A DNA stretch of 64,000 bases from Staphylococcus hsinchuensis (GTDB lineage: Bacteria > Bacillota > Bacilli > Staphylococcales > Staphylococcaceae), in assembly GCF_038789205.1 (NCBI RefSeq), contig NZ_CP128355.1, positions 434,001 to 498,000 of the forward strand. Direction: 5' to 3'. The stretch's first letter is position 1. The number at the start of each line of letters is the position of its first letter. Under the pieces are notes generated by a model. The model was not told where the DNA came from and searched no databases. It saw nothing but the letters and a program-made list of their open reading frames with translations. The position numbers and the translations under genes were made by a program. Below, piece by piece: positions 1-9,934 of the stretch.

Positions 1-45
1 AAATGCGATACATAATGATATAAAACAGTTAAAAGAGGTTATACA

Positions 46-2205
46 ATGAATTCTATTTCAGTAATCGTTACTTATTATAATTCAGAAGATTATATAGAAA
101 GATGCATTAATAGCTTAAAGCAACAAAGATATCAAGATTTTGAGCTCATCTTAGTTAATGATGGCTCGACAGACCAATCGAAAACTATCGCAACCGAACA
201 ATTAAAAGGTTGGGACATCAATGTTAAAGAAGTCGACCTACTACAAAATATGGGTCATGCCCATGCGAGAAATGTCGCTATGGAGCAAGTGACTTCACCA
301 TACTTTATTTTTGTTGATTCGGATGATTATTTAGCTTCATATGCTTTAAATTATTATATGAAGAAATTAAATCAAATGGATGCATTGATTGCACCTATCC
401 ATTCATTTACGTTAGATGTACCACAATACATTGACCAAGATTTAGTAAAGGCAGATTATTTATATACTAAGACGAAATCAAATCAATTTTTACGTAAACA
501 TTCTGCGAGTAATATTATTTTCAAAACTGCGATTGTCCGTGGTCATCAAATTGAATTTAATGAAGATTTATCAGTATTTATCGACTGGTCGTTCGTTTTA
601 GAATATATTAAATACGCAGAAACATTCGTACGTGTTAGCCGTTTCCCATTCTATATTCGAGGAGAGGTTTATGATCCTTTCTTAAATCCAGCATTATCAC
701 AACAAGACTTTAACATTATATTCGATGACTACGTACACAGTTTCTTTGATTCAATCCAACGTGCCCCATCTGAAAACCAAACTTTTATTAAGAAAAAAAT
801 GGCAACGATGTTCAAACAATCATTTGAGCCTTCAGCAAGAAAGACAGCTACACGTTATCAAACACATTCTGATATATTACCAAATATGGCACGCGAGATT
901 GCGCCAATTGTATTTAAAAATGAAAAGCCATTATTTATCTTTGAAACGCTTATGTTGATGCTTAATAAGAAAGAACAAGCAGCTAAAGTGAACCGTTTCC
1001 GCAAAACTGCACGTCTTGTTAAGAGCATCGTCTTAGGTAGTAAAAATAAAAACCGAGCACGCTATCAACTAACTGATAACAAAGACAAAGTTCAATCAAA
1101 TACGATTGTATTTGAATCATTTGGTGGTAAAAACTATAGCGACAGTCCAAAGTATATTTATGAATATATGATGAAATACCATTCAAATTTCGAATTTATT
1201 TGGGTCTTTAAAAACCCAAGTAAAGTTCATTTACCTGGTCCAGGTAAAAAGGTGAAAAAAGGTTCTGCAGCATATTATGATGCTTATGCTAAAGCAAAAT
1301 ATTGGGTCTCAAATGCGAGATTACCACTTTATTTAAATAAAAAAGAGAACCAAGTTTACATTCAAACTTGGCACGGTACACCACTCAAACGTCTAGCTAA
1401 CGATATGAAAGTCATTCGTATGCCAGGGACGACAACTGAAAATTACAAACGTAATTTCAGAGAAGAAACAAGTCGTTGGGATTACTTAGTTTCTCCAAAC
1501 GCATATTCTTCAAAAATCTTTGAAACAGCATTCTGGATGCCACCTGAACAAATTTTAGAAATTGGCTATCCGCGTAATGATGTATTAGTTAACCATGCAA
1601 ATGATGAAGACTACATTGCACAAATCAAAGAAAACTTAAATCTTCCAGCCGACAAAAAAGTAATCATGTATGCACCAACATGGCGTGATGATGAATTTGT
1701 TAAAAAAGGTAAGTATTTATTTGATTTAAAAATCGATTTGGATAATTTACAACAACAATTAGGAGACGACTATGTAGTCCTATTAAGAATGCATTACCTC
1801 ATTTCAAACGCGTTAGATTTACGTGGTTATGAAGATTTTGCAATCGATGTCTCAAATTATAATGATATTTCAGAACTATATTTAGTTACAGATTGTTTAA
1901 TCACTGATTACTCATCTGTAATGTTCGATTACGGTGTATTAAAACGCCCACAAATCTTCTTTGCGTACGACTTAGACAAATATGGTAAAGATTTAAGAGG
2001 TTTCTACCTGGACTATCATAAAGATCTACCAGGTCCTATTTATCAAGACGCTTATCAACTAGCTGAAGACTTGAAACATATAGACAAAATTGCAACAGAT
2101 TATAAATCTAACATTAAGCAATTTTATGAAGATTTCTGCTCAGTAGAACAAGGCAAATCATCGAAAGAGATTGCCCAACTTATCGTAGAAGATTCACAAC
2201 AATAA
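46..2205 (+). CDS. GT2 glycosyltransferase fused to CDP-glycerol glycerophosphotransferase (TagF-like)
   Basis: A 719-residue two-domain enzyme predicted to act at the inner face of the membrane in teichoic acid or related glycerol-phosphate polymer synthesis. The N-terminal third is a family 2 glycosyltransferase: it opens with ISVIVTYYN, then LVNDGSTD near residue 36 and FVDSDDYL near 90, the nucleotide-sugar and metal-binding motifs. The C-terminal half, from about residue 355, is a CDP-glycerol:poly(glycerophosphate) glycerophosphotransferase with TWHGTP at 441-446, YAPTWRDD near 545 and TDYSS at 620-624, the family's catalytic-region motifs. The start is ATG with AGAGG about 8 bases upstream. 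No partner genes are visible, since the left edge is 45 bases away. The exact polymer and sugar cannot be read from sequence; the domain call is secure. Confidence 0.9.
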   Translation: MNSISVIVTYYNSEDYIERCINSLKQQRYQDFELILVNDGSTDQSKTIATEQLKGWDINVKEVDLLQNMGHAHARNVAMEQVTSPYFIFVDSDDYLASYALNYYMKKLNQMDALIAPIHSFTLDVPQYIDQDLVKADYLYTKTKSNQFLRKHSASNIIFKTAIVRGHQIEFNEDLSVFIDWSFVLEYIKYAETFVRVSRFPFYIRGEVYDPFLNPALSQQDFNIIFDDYVHSFFDSIQRAPSENQTFIKKKMATMFKQSFEPSARKTATRYQTHSDILPNMAREIAPIVFKNEKPLFIFETLMLMLNKKEQAAKVNRFRKTARLVKSIVLGSKNKNRARYQLTDNKDKVQSNTIVFESFGGKNYSDSPKYIYEYMMKYHSNFEFIWVFKNPSKVHLPGPGKKVKKGSAAYYDAYAKAKYWVSNARLPLYLNKKENQVYIQTWHGTPLKRLANDMKVIRMPGTTTENYKRNFREETSRWDYLVSPNAYSSKIFETAFWMPPEQILEIGYPRNDVLVNHANDEDYIAQIKENLNLPADKKVIMYAPTWRDDEFVKKGKYLFDLKIDLDNLQQQLGDDYVVLLRMHYLISNALDLRGYEDFAIDVSNYNDISELYLVTDCLITDYSSVMFDYGVLKRPQIFFAYDLDKYGKDLRGFYLDYHKDLPGPIYQDAYQLAEDLKHIDKIATDYKSNIKQFYEDFCSVEQGKSSKEIAQLIVEDSQQ

Positions 2206-2225
2206 TAACGTTAACAATACTGCTT

Positions 2226-2388
2226 GAAGCTGGGACAAGAATAGTTGTTTCAGCTTCTTTGTCAATTAGGCAGTAGATGACTGAATTGCAAAAGCGCTTA
2301 TATCAAGTTTTTCCAAATCTAGTCATCCTTGCCGGAGTGGGACTACGAAATCTCAATTAGAAAATTCGATTTCTGTCCCACTCCCAAC
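2226..2388. repeat. Dispersed staphylococcal intergenic repeat, copy A
   Basis: Holds the inverted-repeat module GAGTGGGACTACGAAATCTC ... GATTTCTGTCCCACTC near its right end and AAGCTGGGACAAGAA ... TTTCAGCTTCTTTGTC at its left end. Three other copies occur at 15624-15715, 22151-22256 and 27577-27740. It sits directly after the glycerophosphotransferase gene and can act as its terminator. Confidence 0.75.
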
Positions 2389-2701
2389 TTTTTTATGTCA
2401 ATCACTCCAACAGAAACAAACCGGCGACCTCATTAAGTAAAATTAAAATGTTTAAGTAATTACTATACATGTTCACAAGCTTAGGGCATGAATAAAATAT
2501 TTACCACCTCAAACTAAATAAAGAAACAAAACATATTCAGATGAAAATACCTGAAAACAGGTCAATTTAAGTTGTATAAACAACGTATAATCTAAAGCAC
2601 CCCCAAAGCTTGATATCACAGGTTTGAGGGCGTTTATTGGAGTTAACATAATAAAGTGTTATATGAACTCAAACTGTATATATTATTTATCTTTTTATTT
2701 T
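2389..2701. other. Intergenic region without a convincing gene
   Basis: AT-rich, with no open frame that has a ribosome site. The only structure seen is an imperfect hairpin around 2599-2637 (CACCCCCAAA facing TTTGAGGGCG). It lies 65 bases past the end of the small membrane-protein gene at 2702 and may be its terminator, although no clear U tract follows on either strand. Confidence 0.4.
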
Positions 2702-2884
2702 CTAATCATTGTTATTTTTAACTCTAGCTAGTATAAAACCTATAACAGCTAGCAATATAATTATTATTATTGCTGCAATATTAATATAAACTTTAAGATC
2801 TTCATTGAAATTAAATAAACTATTTATACAAACGATAAAACTTATTACTACTAGTATTCGCATGACATTGTCATATAATTTCAC
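2702..2884 (-). CDS. Small two-helix membrane protein, function unknown
   Basis: A 60-residue protein with two hydrophobic stretches, RILVVISFIVCINSLF and NIAAIIIIILLAVIGFILA, and a charged C-terminus (RVKNNND), which predicts a double-spanning membrane protein. The chosen start is GTG at 2884 because AAAGGGG lies 10 bases upstream; a longer frame from TTG at 2911 would place that ribosome site inside the gene. It is divergent from the small secreted-protein gene at 2976. I do not recognise the family. Confidence 0.55.
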   Translation of the reverse strand: MKLYDNVMRILVVISFIVCINSLFNFNEDLKVYINIAAIIIIILLAVIGFILARVKNNND

Positions 2885-2975
2885 AGCTATATAGCCCCTT
2901 TCTAAAAACAAAATTTTGCGTTTATAATTAATTGTTATTATATCATATTTTTATTTTAATTGTAGGTTTTATATT

Positions 2976-3164
2976 GTGAAAAAGAATTTTATAAAAAGTA
3001 TTATTACAGTGTCAGTGGCGACTTTCTTTATAGGTTCAGTTGGGGGAACGGTTGAAGCAGCACAACAAGATTCTAAAAGTGTCAACAGTACTTCAAGTAG
3101 TATATTGAACACTTCATCATCATCTAATATCAATCAAGAAGGATCAAAATTAGAGACTGTATAA
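2976..3164 (+). CDS. Short secreted protein with signal peptide, probably a truncated surface protein
   Basis: A 62-residue product starting with GTG. It has a basic n-region (MKKNFIK), a hydrophobic core and a likely signal peptidase site after VEA or EAA, leaving only about 34 mature residues rich in Ser, Asn and Gln. That composition resembles the beginning of a larger staphylococcal secreted protein, so this may be the stump of a decayed gene. The ribosome site is weak (TAGG about 9 bases upstream). A strong hairpin terminator follows at 3179. Function unknown. Confidence 0.45.
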   Translation: MKKNFIKSIITVSVATFFIGSVGGTVEAAQQDSKSVNSTSSSILNTSSSSNINQEGSKLETV

Positions 3165-3178
3165 AAAATAAAAAAATA

Positions 3179-3216
3179 AGCTATGAAAATCGGGTGGTAA
3201 CCTGATTTTCATAGCT
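3179..3216. terminator. Bidirectional rho-independent terminator
   Basis: AGCTATGAAAATCGGG and CCTGATTTTCATAGCT form a 16-bp stem (one G-U pair) around a 6-base loop. It lies between the convergent small secreted-protein gene and betA, with A-rich sequence on its left and ATAATTTT on its right, so it can serve both. Confidence 0.8.
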
Positions 3217-3320
3217 ATAATTTTAAAAGCTCTTTAGGCGCTACATTAAACTTTAAGCACCAACGATTTTAAGGTTTAACAAGGGCTAAAATAAATCAAA
3301 CGTCCCTTATTGTCTACTTA

Positions 3321-5009
3321 TTATTTCATTGTACCTGCGTCTTTGTCATGTACACCATGACGATAGAAATCTACATATTCTGGTTCAAGTGGTTTCTTAC
3401 CACGGATAACGTCAGCAGCTCTTTCTGCTAACATTAATACTGGAGAATGGATGTTACCATTTGTCGTACGTGGCATCACTGAAGCGTCAACGACACGTAA
3501 ATTTTCCATACCATGTACTTTGAATGTGTTAGGGTCTACAACTGACATTTCGTCTGATTTAGGACCCATTCTACAACTACATGATGGGTGTAATGCAGTT
3601 TCACCATCACGTTTAACCCATTCAAGAATTTCTTCATCTGTTTGAACTTCTGGTCCTGGTGAAATTTCGCCACCGTTAAATGGATCTAATGCTTTTTGAG
3701 ATAAGATATTTCTCGCTACTCTAATTGCTTCTACCCATTCGCGTTCGTCTTCTTTAGTTGATAAGTAGTTAAACACGAAATCTGGTTTTTCGAATGGATC
3801 TTTAGATTTAATCTTTAAGTGTCCACGAGAATTTGAGTACATTGGACCAACGTGCACTTGGTAACCGTGTGCTGTTGGTGCTTTCGTACCATCATATCTT
3901 ACTGCGATTGGTAAGAAGTGGAACATAAGGTTAGGATAATCAACTTCATCGTTTGAACGTACGAAACCGCCACCTTCAAAGTGGTTAGATGCAGCTGCAC
4001 CTTTACGCGCAAAGATCCATTGTAATCCGATAAATGGCATTTTGAATAAATTTAAGCTTGGTTGTAAAGAAACAGGCTGTTTACATTTATGTTGTACATA
4101 AACTTCTAAATGGTCTTCAAAGTTTTCACCTACACCTGGTAAGTGTAAACGTGGTTCGATGCCTACAGAACGTAAATGTTCAGAATCACCGATACCAGAT
4201 AGTTGTAATAATTGTGGTGAGTTAATCGCACCACCTGATAAAATAACTTCTTTAGCAGTTACAGTATGTTCTCTACCATTCTTCTTAAATGTAACTCCAG
4301 TTACTTTCTTACCTGATTCATCGAAGTTTAATTTCGTAACGAATGCACGTGTTTGTACGTCTAAGTTTTTACGCTTCATCGCTGGATGTAAGTAAGCTCT
4401 TGATGCTGAAACACGACGACCATTGTGTACTTGACTATCGAATGGTCCAAAGCCTTCTTGACGGAAACCATTTACGTCTGGAGTTTTGTTATAACCTGCT
4501 TCAACACCTGCGTCGAAGAATGCTTGGAATAATGGGTTCGTTGCTGGTCCACGTCTTAACTTGATTGGACCATGATGACCACGCATTTTATCATCTTTCT
4601 CAGCACCAAATGTTGTTTCTAAACGTTTGAAATATGGTAAGCAATGTGCGAAATCCCATTTATCCATCCCTTCAGGTTTCGCCCATTTTTCATAGTCCAT
4701 TGGGTTACCTCTTTGGTAAATCATACCGTTAATTGAGCTTGATCCACCTAGCACTTTACCACGTGCATGACCTACTTTACGGCCATCCATATGAGGTTCT
4801 TCGTTCGTTTCGTAAATCCAATCGTATAATTTACTACCTGCTGGATACATCAACGCTGCTGGCATTTGTATTAATAAGTCCCATGGATGGTCACTGCGTC
4901 CTGCTTCTAAAACAAGTACACTGTTTGATGCATCTTCACTGATTCTGCCACCTAAGACAGAACCTGCACTACCTCCACCAATAATGATATAATCATATGA
5001 TTTCTTCAT
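3321..5009 (-). CDS. betA: Choline dehydrogenase (GMC oxidoreductase)
   Basis: A 562-residue FAD-dependent GMC-family oxidoreductase that oxidises choline to betaine aldehyde, the first step of glycine betaine (osmoprotectant) synthesis. Visible motifs are the FAD dinucleotide loop GGGSAG at 11-16, the GMC signature [14 protein letters not shown] near residue 90, and the C-terminal block [18 protein letters not shown] with its flavin-site His/Asn. Length fits bacterial BetA. The ATG at 5009 has AAGGAGG at the right distance. It follows betB by 51 bases on the same strand, so the two are very likely co-transcribed (betB first), downstream of the BCCT transporter. In staphylococci this gene is also called cudB. 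Confidence 0.95.
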   Translation of the reverse strand: MKKSYDYIIIGGGSAGSVLGGRISEDASNSVLVLEAGRSDHPWDLLIQMPAALMYPAGSKLYDWIYETNEEPHMDGRKVGHARGKVLGGSSSINGMIYQRGNPMDYEKWAKPEGMDKWDFAHCLPYFKRLETTFGAEKDDKMRGHHGPIKLRRGPATNPLFQAFFDAGVEAGYNKTPDVNGFRQEGFGPFDSQVHNGRRVSASRAYLHPAMKRKNLDVQTRAFVTKLNFDESGKKVTGVTFKKNGREHTVTAKEVILSGGAINSPQLLQLSGIGDSEHLRSVGIEPRLHLPGVGENFEDHLEVYVQHKCKQPVSLQPSLNLFKMPFIGLQWIFARKGAAASNHFEGGGFVRSNDEVDYPNLMFHFLPIAVRYDGTKAPTAHGYQVHVGPMYSNSRGHLKIKSKDPFEKPDFVFNYLSTKEDEREWVEAIRVARNILSQKALDPFNGGEISPGPEVQTDEEILEWVKRDGETALHPSCSCRMGPKSDEMSVVDPNTFKVHGMENLRVVDASVMPRTTNGNIHSPVLMLAERAADVIRGKKPLEPEYVDFYRHGVHDKDAGTMK

Positions 5010-5060
5010 GTATATGCCTCCTTGTTAGTTTAAAGTTAAATCATCGCAAAAATTTTGCTG

Positions 5061-6560
5061 TTATTGTTTGCCGAACCAATTCACTGGTTCTGGTTTCGTA
5101 TTACGTAGGATTAATTTTTCAACTTGGTATTCTGCTAAACCTTCATGGCCTAATTCTCTACCGATACCTGATTGTTTATAGCCACCCCATGGCGCTTGAG
5201 CGAAGTATGGATGGAAGTCGTTAATCCAAACAGTTCCCATTCTCATTTGCTTAACAACACGTTCAGCTTTATCGATGTCTTTAGTGAATACGCCACCTGC
5301 TAATCCATAAATAGAGTCGTTAGCTAATTGAACTGCCTCTTCTTCAGTTGAAAATCCTTCGATTGTCACAACAGGACCAAACACTTCTTCTTGAACTATA
5401 CGCATTGAAGTATCACAATCTGTGATTACTGTTGGTTCAAAGAAGAATCCGTCTTGTAAGTCTTCTCGCTCTGGACGTTTACCGCCAATTGCGATTGTTG
5501 CGTTCTCTGATTTTGCAACTTCCATATATTTTTCGATCTTCTCTCTATGTTCAGCTGAAATGACAGGACCCATTTCTGTTTCTTCATCAAAACCATTGCC
5601 CATTTTGATATTTTTAATACGCTCGATTAAAGCTTTTTCAAAGTCTGCTTTAATATCGTTGTGCACGATGATACGTGAACCTGCTGAACAAACTTGACCA
5701 GCATGGAAGAAACCGCCGTTTAAAGCTTGGTCTACTGCTAAATCGAAATCTGCATCATCAAAGATGACATTAGGGTTCTTACCACCTAATTCTAATGCTA
5801 CGTTTGTTACGTGGTCAGCAGCTTGTTTCATAATTTGTTTACCAGTAGCAATACCACCTGTAAATGAAACTAAGTCTACATCTTTATGTGTTGATAATGG
5901 ATTTCCTACTTTAGCACCTGCACCAAGTACTAAGTTAATTACACCTTTAGGGAAGCCAATTTCTTCCATTAATTCGAATACGCGAATTGTTGTTAACGGA
6001 GTAATTTCACTAGGCTTCATAACTAAAGAACAACCTGTTGCCAATGCTGGAGCAATCTTCCATGATGCTTGTAATAATGGGTAATTCCATGGTGTGATTT
6101 GTGTCACAACACCAATTGGTTCTTTCACAACTTTAGCATCAGAATTTGGAATTGGAGAATCAATGATTTCGCCACCATCTTTATCTGCTAATCCAGCAAA
6201 GAAATAGAACACATTTGAAATATCATCCATGTCTGCATATGATTCTTCTAGTGTCTTTCCTGTATCTAATGTTTCAAGTCTAGCTAATTCTTCTTTATGT
6301 TCTACAATCTTATCGGCAATCGCTCTAACTTTCTTACCTCTATTTTCACTTGTTTCATTTGTCCATTCGCCATTTTCAAAAGCTGTTCTAGCAGCTAGAA
6401 TAGCACGTTCACTGTCTTCTTCTGTTCCTTCTGCTACTTCAAAGATGACTTCTTGGTTATATGGATTTATGATTTCTCTCGTTTCATTGTTGCTTCCATC
6501 TACCCATTCACCATCAATATATTGACGGCGTGATAAATTTTTTACAAGTTCAAGTTCCAT
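5061..6560 (-). CDS. betB: Betaine aldehyde dehydrogenase
   Basis: A 499-residue NAD(P)-dependent aldehyde dehydrogenase converting betaine aldehyde to glycine betaine. Seen are TQITPWNYPLLQ in the nucleotide-binding region, FTGGIATG (Rossmann loop), ELGGKNPNVIF (general-base Glu) and FHAGQVCSAG with catalytic Cys291. The start is ATG 6560 with GGAGGT 6-7 bases upstream; an upstream TTG frame start at 6602 has no ribosome site. It is the first gene of a betB-betA operon. Two related palindromes lie upstream at 6684-6757 and may be its operators. Also called cudA or gbsA in staphylococci. Confidence 0.95.
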   Translation of the reverse strand: MELELVKNLSRRQYIDGEWVDGSNNETREIINPYNQEVIFEVAEGTEEDSERAILAARTAFENGEWTNETSENRGKKVRAIADKIVEHKEELARLETLDTGKTLEESYADMDDISNVFYFFAGLADKDGGEIIDSPIPNSDAKVVKEPIGVVTQITPWNYPLLQASWKIAPALATGCSLVMKPSEITPLTTIRVFELMEEIGFPKGVINLVLGAGAKVGNPLSTHKDVDLVSFTGGIATGKQIMKQAADHVTNVALELGGKNPNVIFDDADFDLAVDQALNGGFFHAGQVCSAGSRIIVHNDIKADFEKALIERIKNIKMGNGFDEETEMGPVISAEHREKIEKYMEVAKSENATIAIGGKRPEREDLQDGFFFEPTVITDCDTSMRIVQEEVFGPVVTIEGFSTEEEAVQLANDSIYGLAGGVFTKDIDKAERVVKQMRMGTVWINDFHPYFAQAPWGGYKQSGIGRELGHEGLAEYQVEKLILRNTKPEPVNWFGKQ

Positions 6561-6683
6561 CAGTACGACCTCCGTTAAGTTTGTTAAATTTTTATTTAAC
6601 AAATTTTATAAAGTTATATTAGCATAGCCAATAATACAGTGTCAAATGTAAAATGACACACCTCTTCACCCCCATATTAAGAC

Positions 6684-6757
6684 AGTTGTACCGATATTCC
6701 AAATTATATACAGCTCAATCTCTTCCAATAGTTCTTTCAAAAAATGTACCGACATTT
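6684..6757. promoter_or_regulatory. Candidate operator pair upstream of betBA
   Basis: AAATGTACCGACATTT at 6742-6757 is a perfect 6-bp inverted repeat around ACCG. A related copy, AGTTGTACCGATATTC, lies at 6684-6699; both share TGTACCGAYATT. They sit between the cudT terminator and betB, 125-200 bases before the betB start. I infer a repressor or activator site, perhaps for a choline-responsive GbsR/CudC-type protein encoded elsewhere. Confidence 0.45.
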
Positions 6758-6774
6758 CTTTCAATAATATAGAA

Positions 6775-6810
6775 AAAACCGATCAAACTTTTCGCTGTTT
6801 GACCGGTTTT
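6775..6810 (-). terminator. Terminator of the choline transporter gene
   Basis: AAAACCGATCAAAC pairs with GTTTGACCGGTTTT (one mismatch), loop TTTTCGCT. On the minus strand it is followed by a run of Ts, the classical rho-independent form, 10 bases after the transporter stop codon. Confidence 0.85.
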
Positions 6811-6820
6811 TAATCTTTTA

Positions 6821-8446
6821 TTATAAATTGTCTTCTTCTTTATTTTTCTCACTTACTTGAACGATTCTTAATGATCTTCTTTCAACTTTCTTATATTTAT
6901 CTGCACGTTCTTGTAATTTAAGTCGATCTCCTTCAAGCGTTTTAATAAATGAGACCATCATGATGACGAATATCACTATTAAAGGGACACTCGCTAGTAT
7001 CGATGCAGTCTTCAACACATTCATCGCTTGTTCTCCGCCTACTAACATTAATGAATATGGTAATAAACTTAATGCAAACGCCCAGAACAATCTGTTTGCT
7101 CTAATAGGCTCACCGACTACACGCTTTTGCGTAGCTGAAGCTAAAATATATGAGGCAGAGTCAAATGTTGTCACTAAGAATAAGAACGCTGCCAATAAGA
7201 ATAAAATAACGATAATATTACCCATCGGTAACTGATGCATCACTTCGATAATTGTTGCTTCAGTACTATGTTTATTTAAGAATTCAATGACATTAAACTG
7301 TCCTGAAATTTGTAAATATACCGCATAGTTTCCAAAGATACCGAAGAATAAAATACAACCTAACGTTCCGTAACAAATCGTACCTAAAATGACTTCTTTT
7401 AAAGTACGTCCTTTTGATATACGAGCGATAAACAACCCGATAAATGGTGCATACACAATCCACCATGACCAATAGAAGATTGTCCATTGTTGTGGGAAGT
7501 TTGTCTCTTTTCTTCCTCCAATACCGCCGAACGGTTCAAGCCAAGTCGCCATTTGGAAGAAGTTTTTCAATAATTCACCAACAGATGTAACAGTCGTTTC
7601 TAAAATAAAGACTGTTGGTCCTACAATAAACACAAATACTAATAAGAATAATGAAATCCAAACGTTCACATCACTTAATATTTGAATACCTTTCTTTAAA
7701 CCACTGTACGAACTATAACCAAATACGATTGTGATTAATACAAGGATAAGTGTTCGCATCCACATATTTTGTCCATCTAACCCTGTTAATTTCTCAACAC
7801 CTGCTGCTATCATCGGTACACCTAATGCTAGTGAAGTGGCCGCACCACCTAATAAACCGAAGATAAATACAACATCAACAATTTTGCCTAATAGCTTATC
7901 TGTTTGCCCCTTTAATATTGGTCGACAAGCTTGACTAATTTTGAAGACGGGTTTCTTTTTAACGAATACTAAGTAACCTATTGGTAAAGCTGGAAGTACA
8001 TATATTGCCCAGGCAATAGGACCCCAGTGGAACATACCGTATGTAGTAGCGTAAGACAACGCACTATCCGTCATTCCTTTGCCGCCATGTGGTGGTACTT
8101 GATAATAGTACGCCCATTCAATGACACCCCAATAAAGAATGTCTGAACCGATACCGGCGCAGAATAACATAGAAGCCCAACTGAAGTTATTAAACTCTGG
8201 TCTGTCCGTAGCACGTCCTAACGTTACATTCCCGTATTTCCCAAATGCTATGTACAATACAAATCCAAATACTACAAGCCCGAGTAAGAGATAAACTGCA
8301 CCAATGCTATTTGACACAGCATCGTTGAGTTTCGTAATTACATCAGCACTTGCCTTTTGGAACACCATCATAGGTATAACTGAAAATAATAATACAGCTA
8401 CTGTACCTATAAAGGTAGGCCAATCCATAACTTTAGATTTTTTCAT
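6821..8446 (-). CDS. cudT: BCCT-family choline/betaine transporter
   Basis: A 541-residue integral membrane transporter of the betaine-choline-carnitine family with about 12 hydrophobic segments. The family signature is clear: FYWSWWIVYAPFIGLFIARISKGRT near the middle and MLFCAGIGSDILYWGVIEW near residue 95. Glycine-containing GIGSD at that site is typical of choline/betaine carriers. It supplies choline to BetA/BetB encoded directly downstream. GAGGAGT precedes the ATG at 8446. In S. xylosus the cluster is cudT-cudC-cudA-cudB; here the regulator cudC is absent between cudT and betB, so control may come from elsewhere. Substrate preference (choline) is inferred from context. Confidence 0.9.
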   Translation of the reverse strand: MKKSKVMDWPTFIGTVAVLLFSVIPMMVFQKASADVITKLNDAVSNSIGAVYLLLGLVVFGFVLYIAFGKYGNVTLGRATDRPEFNNFSWASMLFCAGIGSDILYWGVIEWAYYYQVPPHGGKGMTDSALSYATTYGMFHWGPIAWAIYVLPALPIGYLVFVKKKPVFKISQACRPILKGQTDKLLGKIVDVVFIFGLLGGAATSLALGVPMIAAGVEKLTGLDGQNMWMRTLILVLITIVFGYSSYSGLKKGIQILSDVNVWISLFLLVFVFIVGPTVFILETTVTSVGELLKNFFQMATWLEPFGGIGGRKETNFPQQWTIFYWSWWIVYAPFIGLFIARISKGRTLKEVILGTICYGTLGCILFFGIFGNYAVYLQISGQFNVIEFLNKHSTEATIIEVMHQLPMGNIIVILFLLAAFLFLVTTFDSASYILASATQKRVVGEPIRANRLFWAFALSLLPYSLMLVGGEQAMNVLKTASILASVPLIVIFVIMMVSFIKTLEGDRLKLQERADKYKKVERRSLRIVQVSEKNKEEDNL

Positions 8447-8932
8447 TTCTGAGCACTCCTCATAATAAAATTGTATGGAAATTGATTACATTGATTAGAC
8501 TAACTACCATCGCCCTTTTCTTGTTTTCATAACTTTGAGATTAACGAAGATTAAATAAAAATGCAAACCGCATTCAATTTTCACAAATGCATTTTATGAA
8601 TAAATATATAGTTACAATATTTTTAGCGCTGTTTAAAATCTCCACAATCATAGTGTTAAATTTTAACTTAACAAACTGAACAAACATTACAAATTTGTTT
8701 TTATGCATATTTATTCATAATAGACGAATAAATATTTTATTGAGTTTAAACAAACCAACCCTTATTTGATTAAATTTGTAACGAATATTTTTAGTACTTA
8801 TTTAGGTGAATACCTTTTTCTAAAATTTTTAAAATAGATATGTACTCATTGTGAATAAAGAGGCTCCCCACTTGCGTTAGAGAGGAAATTTTATCATACT
8901 ATGAAGTGACAATACGAAAAGGAGTTGTAAGT
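8447..8932. promoter_or_regulatory. Long divergent promoter region with a perfect inverted repeat
   Basis: A 486-base AT-rich gap between divergent cudT and fda with no gene visible. It contains a perfect 10-bp inverted repeat, ATATTTATTC (8707-8716) and GAATAAATAT (8726-8735), and a related half (TGAATAAATATAT) near 8597. These may be regulator sites for either gene. No riboswitch architecture was recognised. The fda ribosome site AAAAGGAG is at 8917-8924. Confidence 0.4.
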
Positions 8933-9829
8933 ATGAATCAAGAACAATTAGACAAAGTTAAAAATGGTAAAGGTTTCATCGCAGCATTAGACCAAAGTGG
9001 TGGCAGTACTCCTAAAGCACTTAGAGGTTACGGCGTTGAAGAAGATCAATACAATAATGATGACGAAATGTTCCAACTTGTTCACGATATGCGTACACGA
9101 ATCGTTTCTTCACCTTCATTCACATCAGATAAAATCATTGGCGCAATCCTTTTTGAACAAACAATGGACCGTGAAGTTGAAGGTAAACATACTGGAGATT
9201 ATCTAGCTGATAAAGGTGTTGTACCTTTCTTAAAAATCGACAAAGGTTTAGACGAGAAAAAAGATGGCGTTCAATTAATGAAGCCTAATCCTGATTTAGA
9301 TGACTTATTAAACCGTGCTAACGATCATAAAATCTTCGGCACAAAAATGCGTTCAAACATCCTTGAATTTAACAAATCAGGTATCGACGCAATCGTTAAG
9401 CAACAATTCGAAGTTGCTAAACAAATTATCGAAGCTGGTTTAGTACCTATCATTGAACCAGAAGTAAATATTGAAGCTGAAGACAAAGCAGAAATCGAAG
9501 CTTACTTATCAGATGCAATCTTAGAAGAACTAAATAACTTAAACGATGATCAACTTGTTATGTTGAAATTAACAATTCCTACAAAAGTAAACCAATACCA
9601 ATCACTTATTGATCATCCAAATGTTGTACGTGTAGTAGCACTTTCTGGTGGTTATAGCAGAGCACATGCAAATGAAGTACTTAAACAAAACGATGGTTTA
9701 ATCGCAAGCTTCTCACGTGCACTAATCAACGACTTAAACGTAAGTCAATCACAAGAAGAATTCGATAAAGTATTAGCTGAAACTGTAGACTCTATCTATG
9801 ATGCTTCAGTAAACAAAATCCAAGGTTAA
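8933..9829 (+). CDS. fda: Fructose-bisphosphate aldolase, class I
   Basis: A 298-residue Schiff-base (metal-independent) aldolase cleaving fructose 1,6-bisphosphate in glycolysis, cytoplasmic. It resembles the staphylococcal class I enzyme in length (about 296) and motifs: [17 protein letters not shown] near the N-terminus, [30 protein letters not shown] and the phosphate-binding ALSGGYSR near residue 245. The start chosen is ATG 8933, 8 bases after AAAAGGAG; the frame is open to 8906 but without a ribosome site. It is a single-gene transcript ended by the hairpin at 9851. Confidence 0.93.
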   Translation: MNQEQLDKVKNGKGFIAALDQSGGSTPKALRGYGVEEDQYNNDDEMFQLVHDMRTRIVSSPSFTSDKIIGAILFEQTMDREVEGKHTGDYLADKGVVPFLKIDKGLDEKKDGVQLMKPNPDLDDLLNRANDHKIFGTKMRSNILEFNKSGIDAIVKQQFEVAKQIIEAGLVPIIEPEVNIEAEDKAEIEAYLSDAILEELNNLNDDQLVMLKLTIPTKVNQYQSLIDHPNVVRVVALSGGYSRAHANEVLKQNDGLIASFSRALINDLNVSQSQEEFDKVLAETVDSIYDASVNKIQG

Positions 9830-9850
9830 TCCTTATTCAATACAATAAAT

Positions 9851-9882
9851 AAAAGCGACTCAGTCAAAATGAGTCGCTTTTT
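9851..9882 (+). terminator. Terminator after fda
   Basis: AAAAGCGACTCA and TGAGTCGCTTTT form a perfect 12-bp stem with a 7-base loop followed by TT, 20 bases after the fda stop. Confidence 0.9.
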
Positions 9883-9934
9883 TCTATAAACGTATTTCCG
9901 TATAAGGCGTCACTGTCACTAACCTCAACCAATA

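Noticed and set aside
3451-6525. Plus-strand open frames opposite betA and betB
   Set aside because: No ribosome sites and no recognisable protein features; they mirror strongly supported minus-strand genes.
7293-7487. Minus-strand 64-codon frame inside cudT
   Set aside because: Out of frame within the transporter gene, without a ribosome site.
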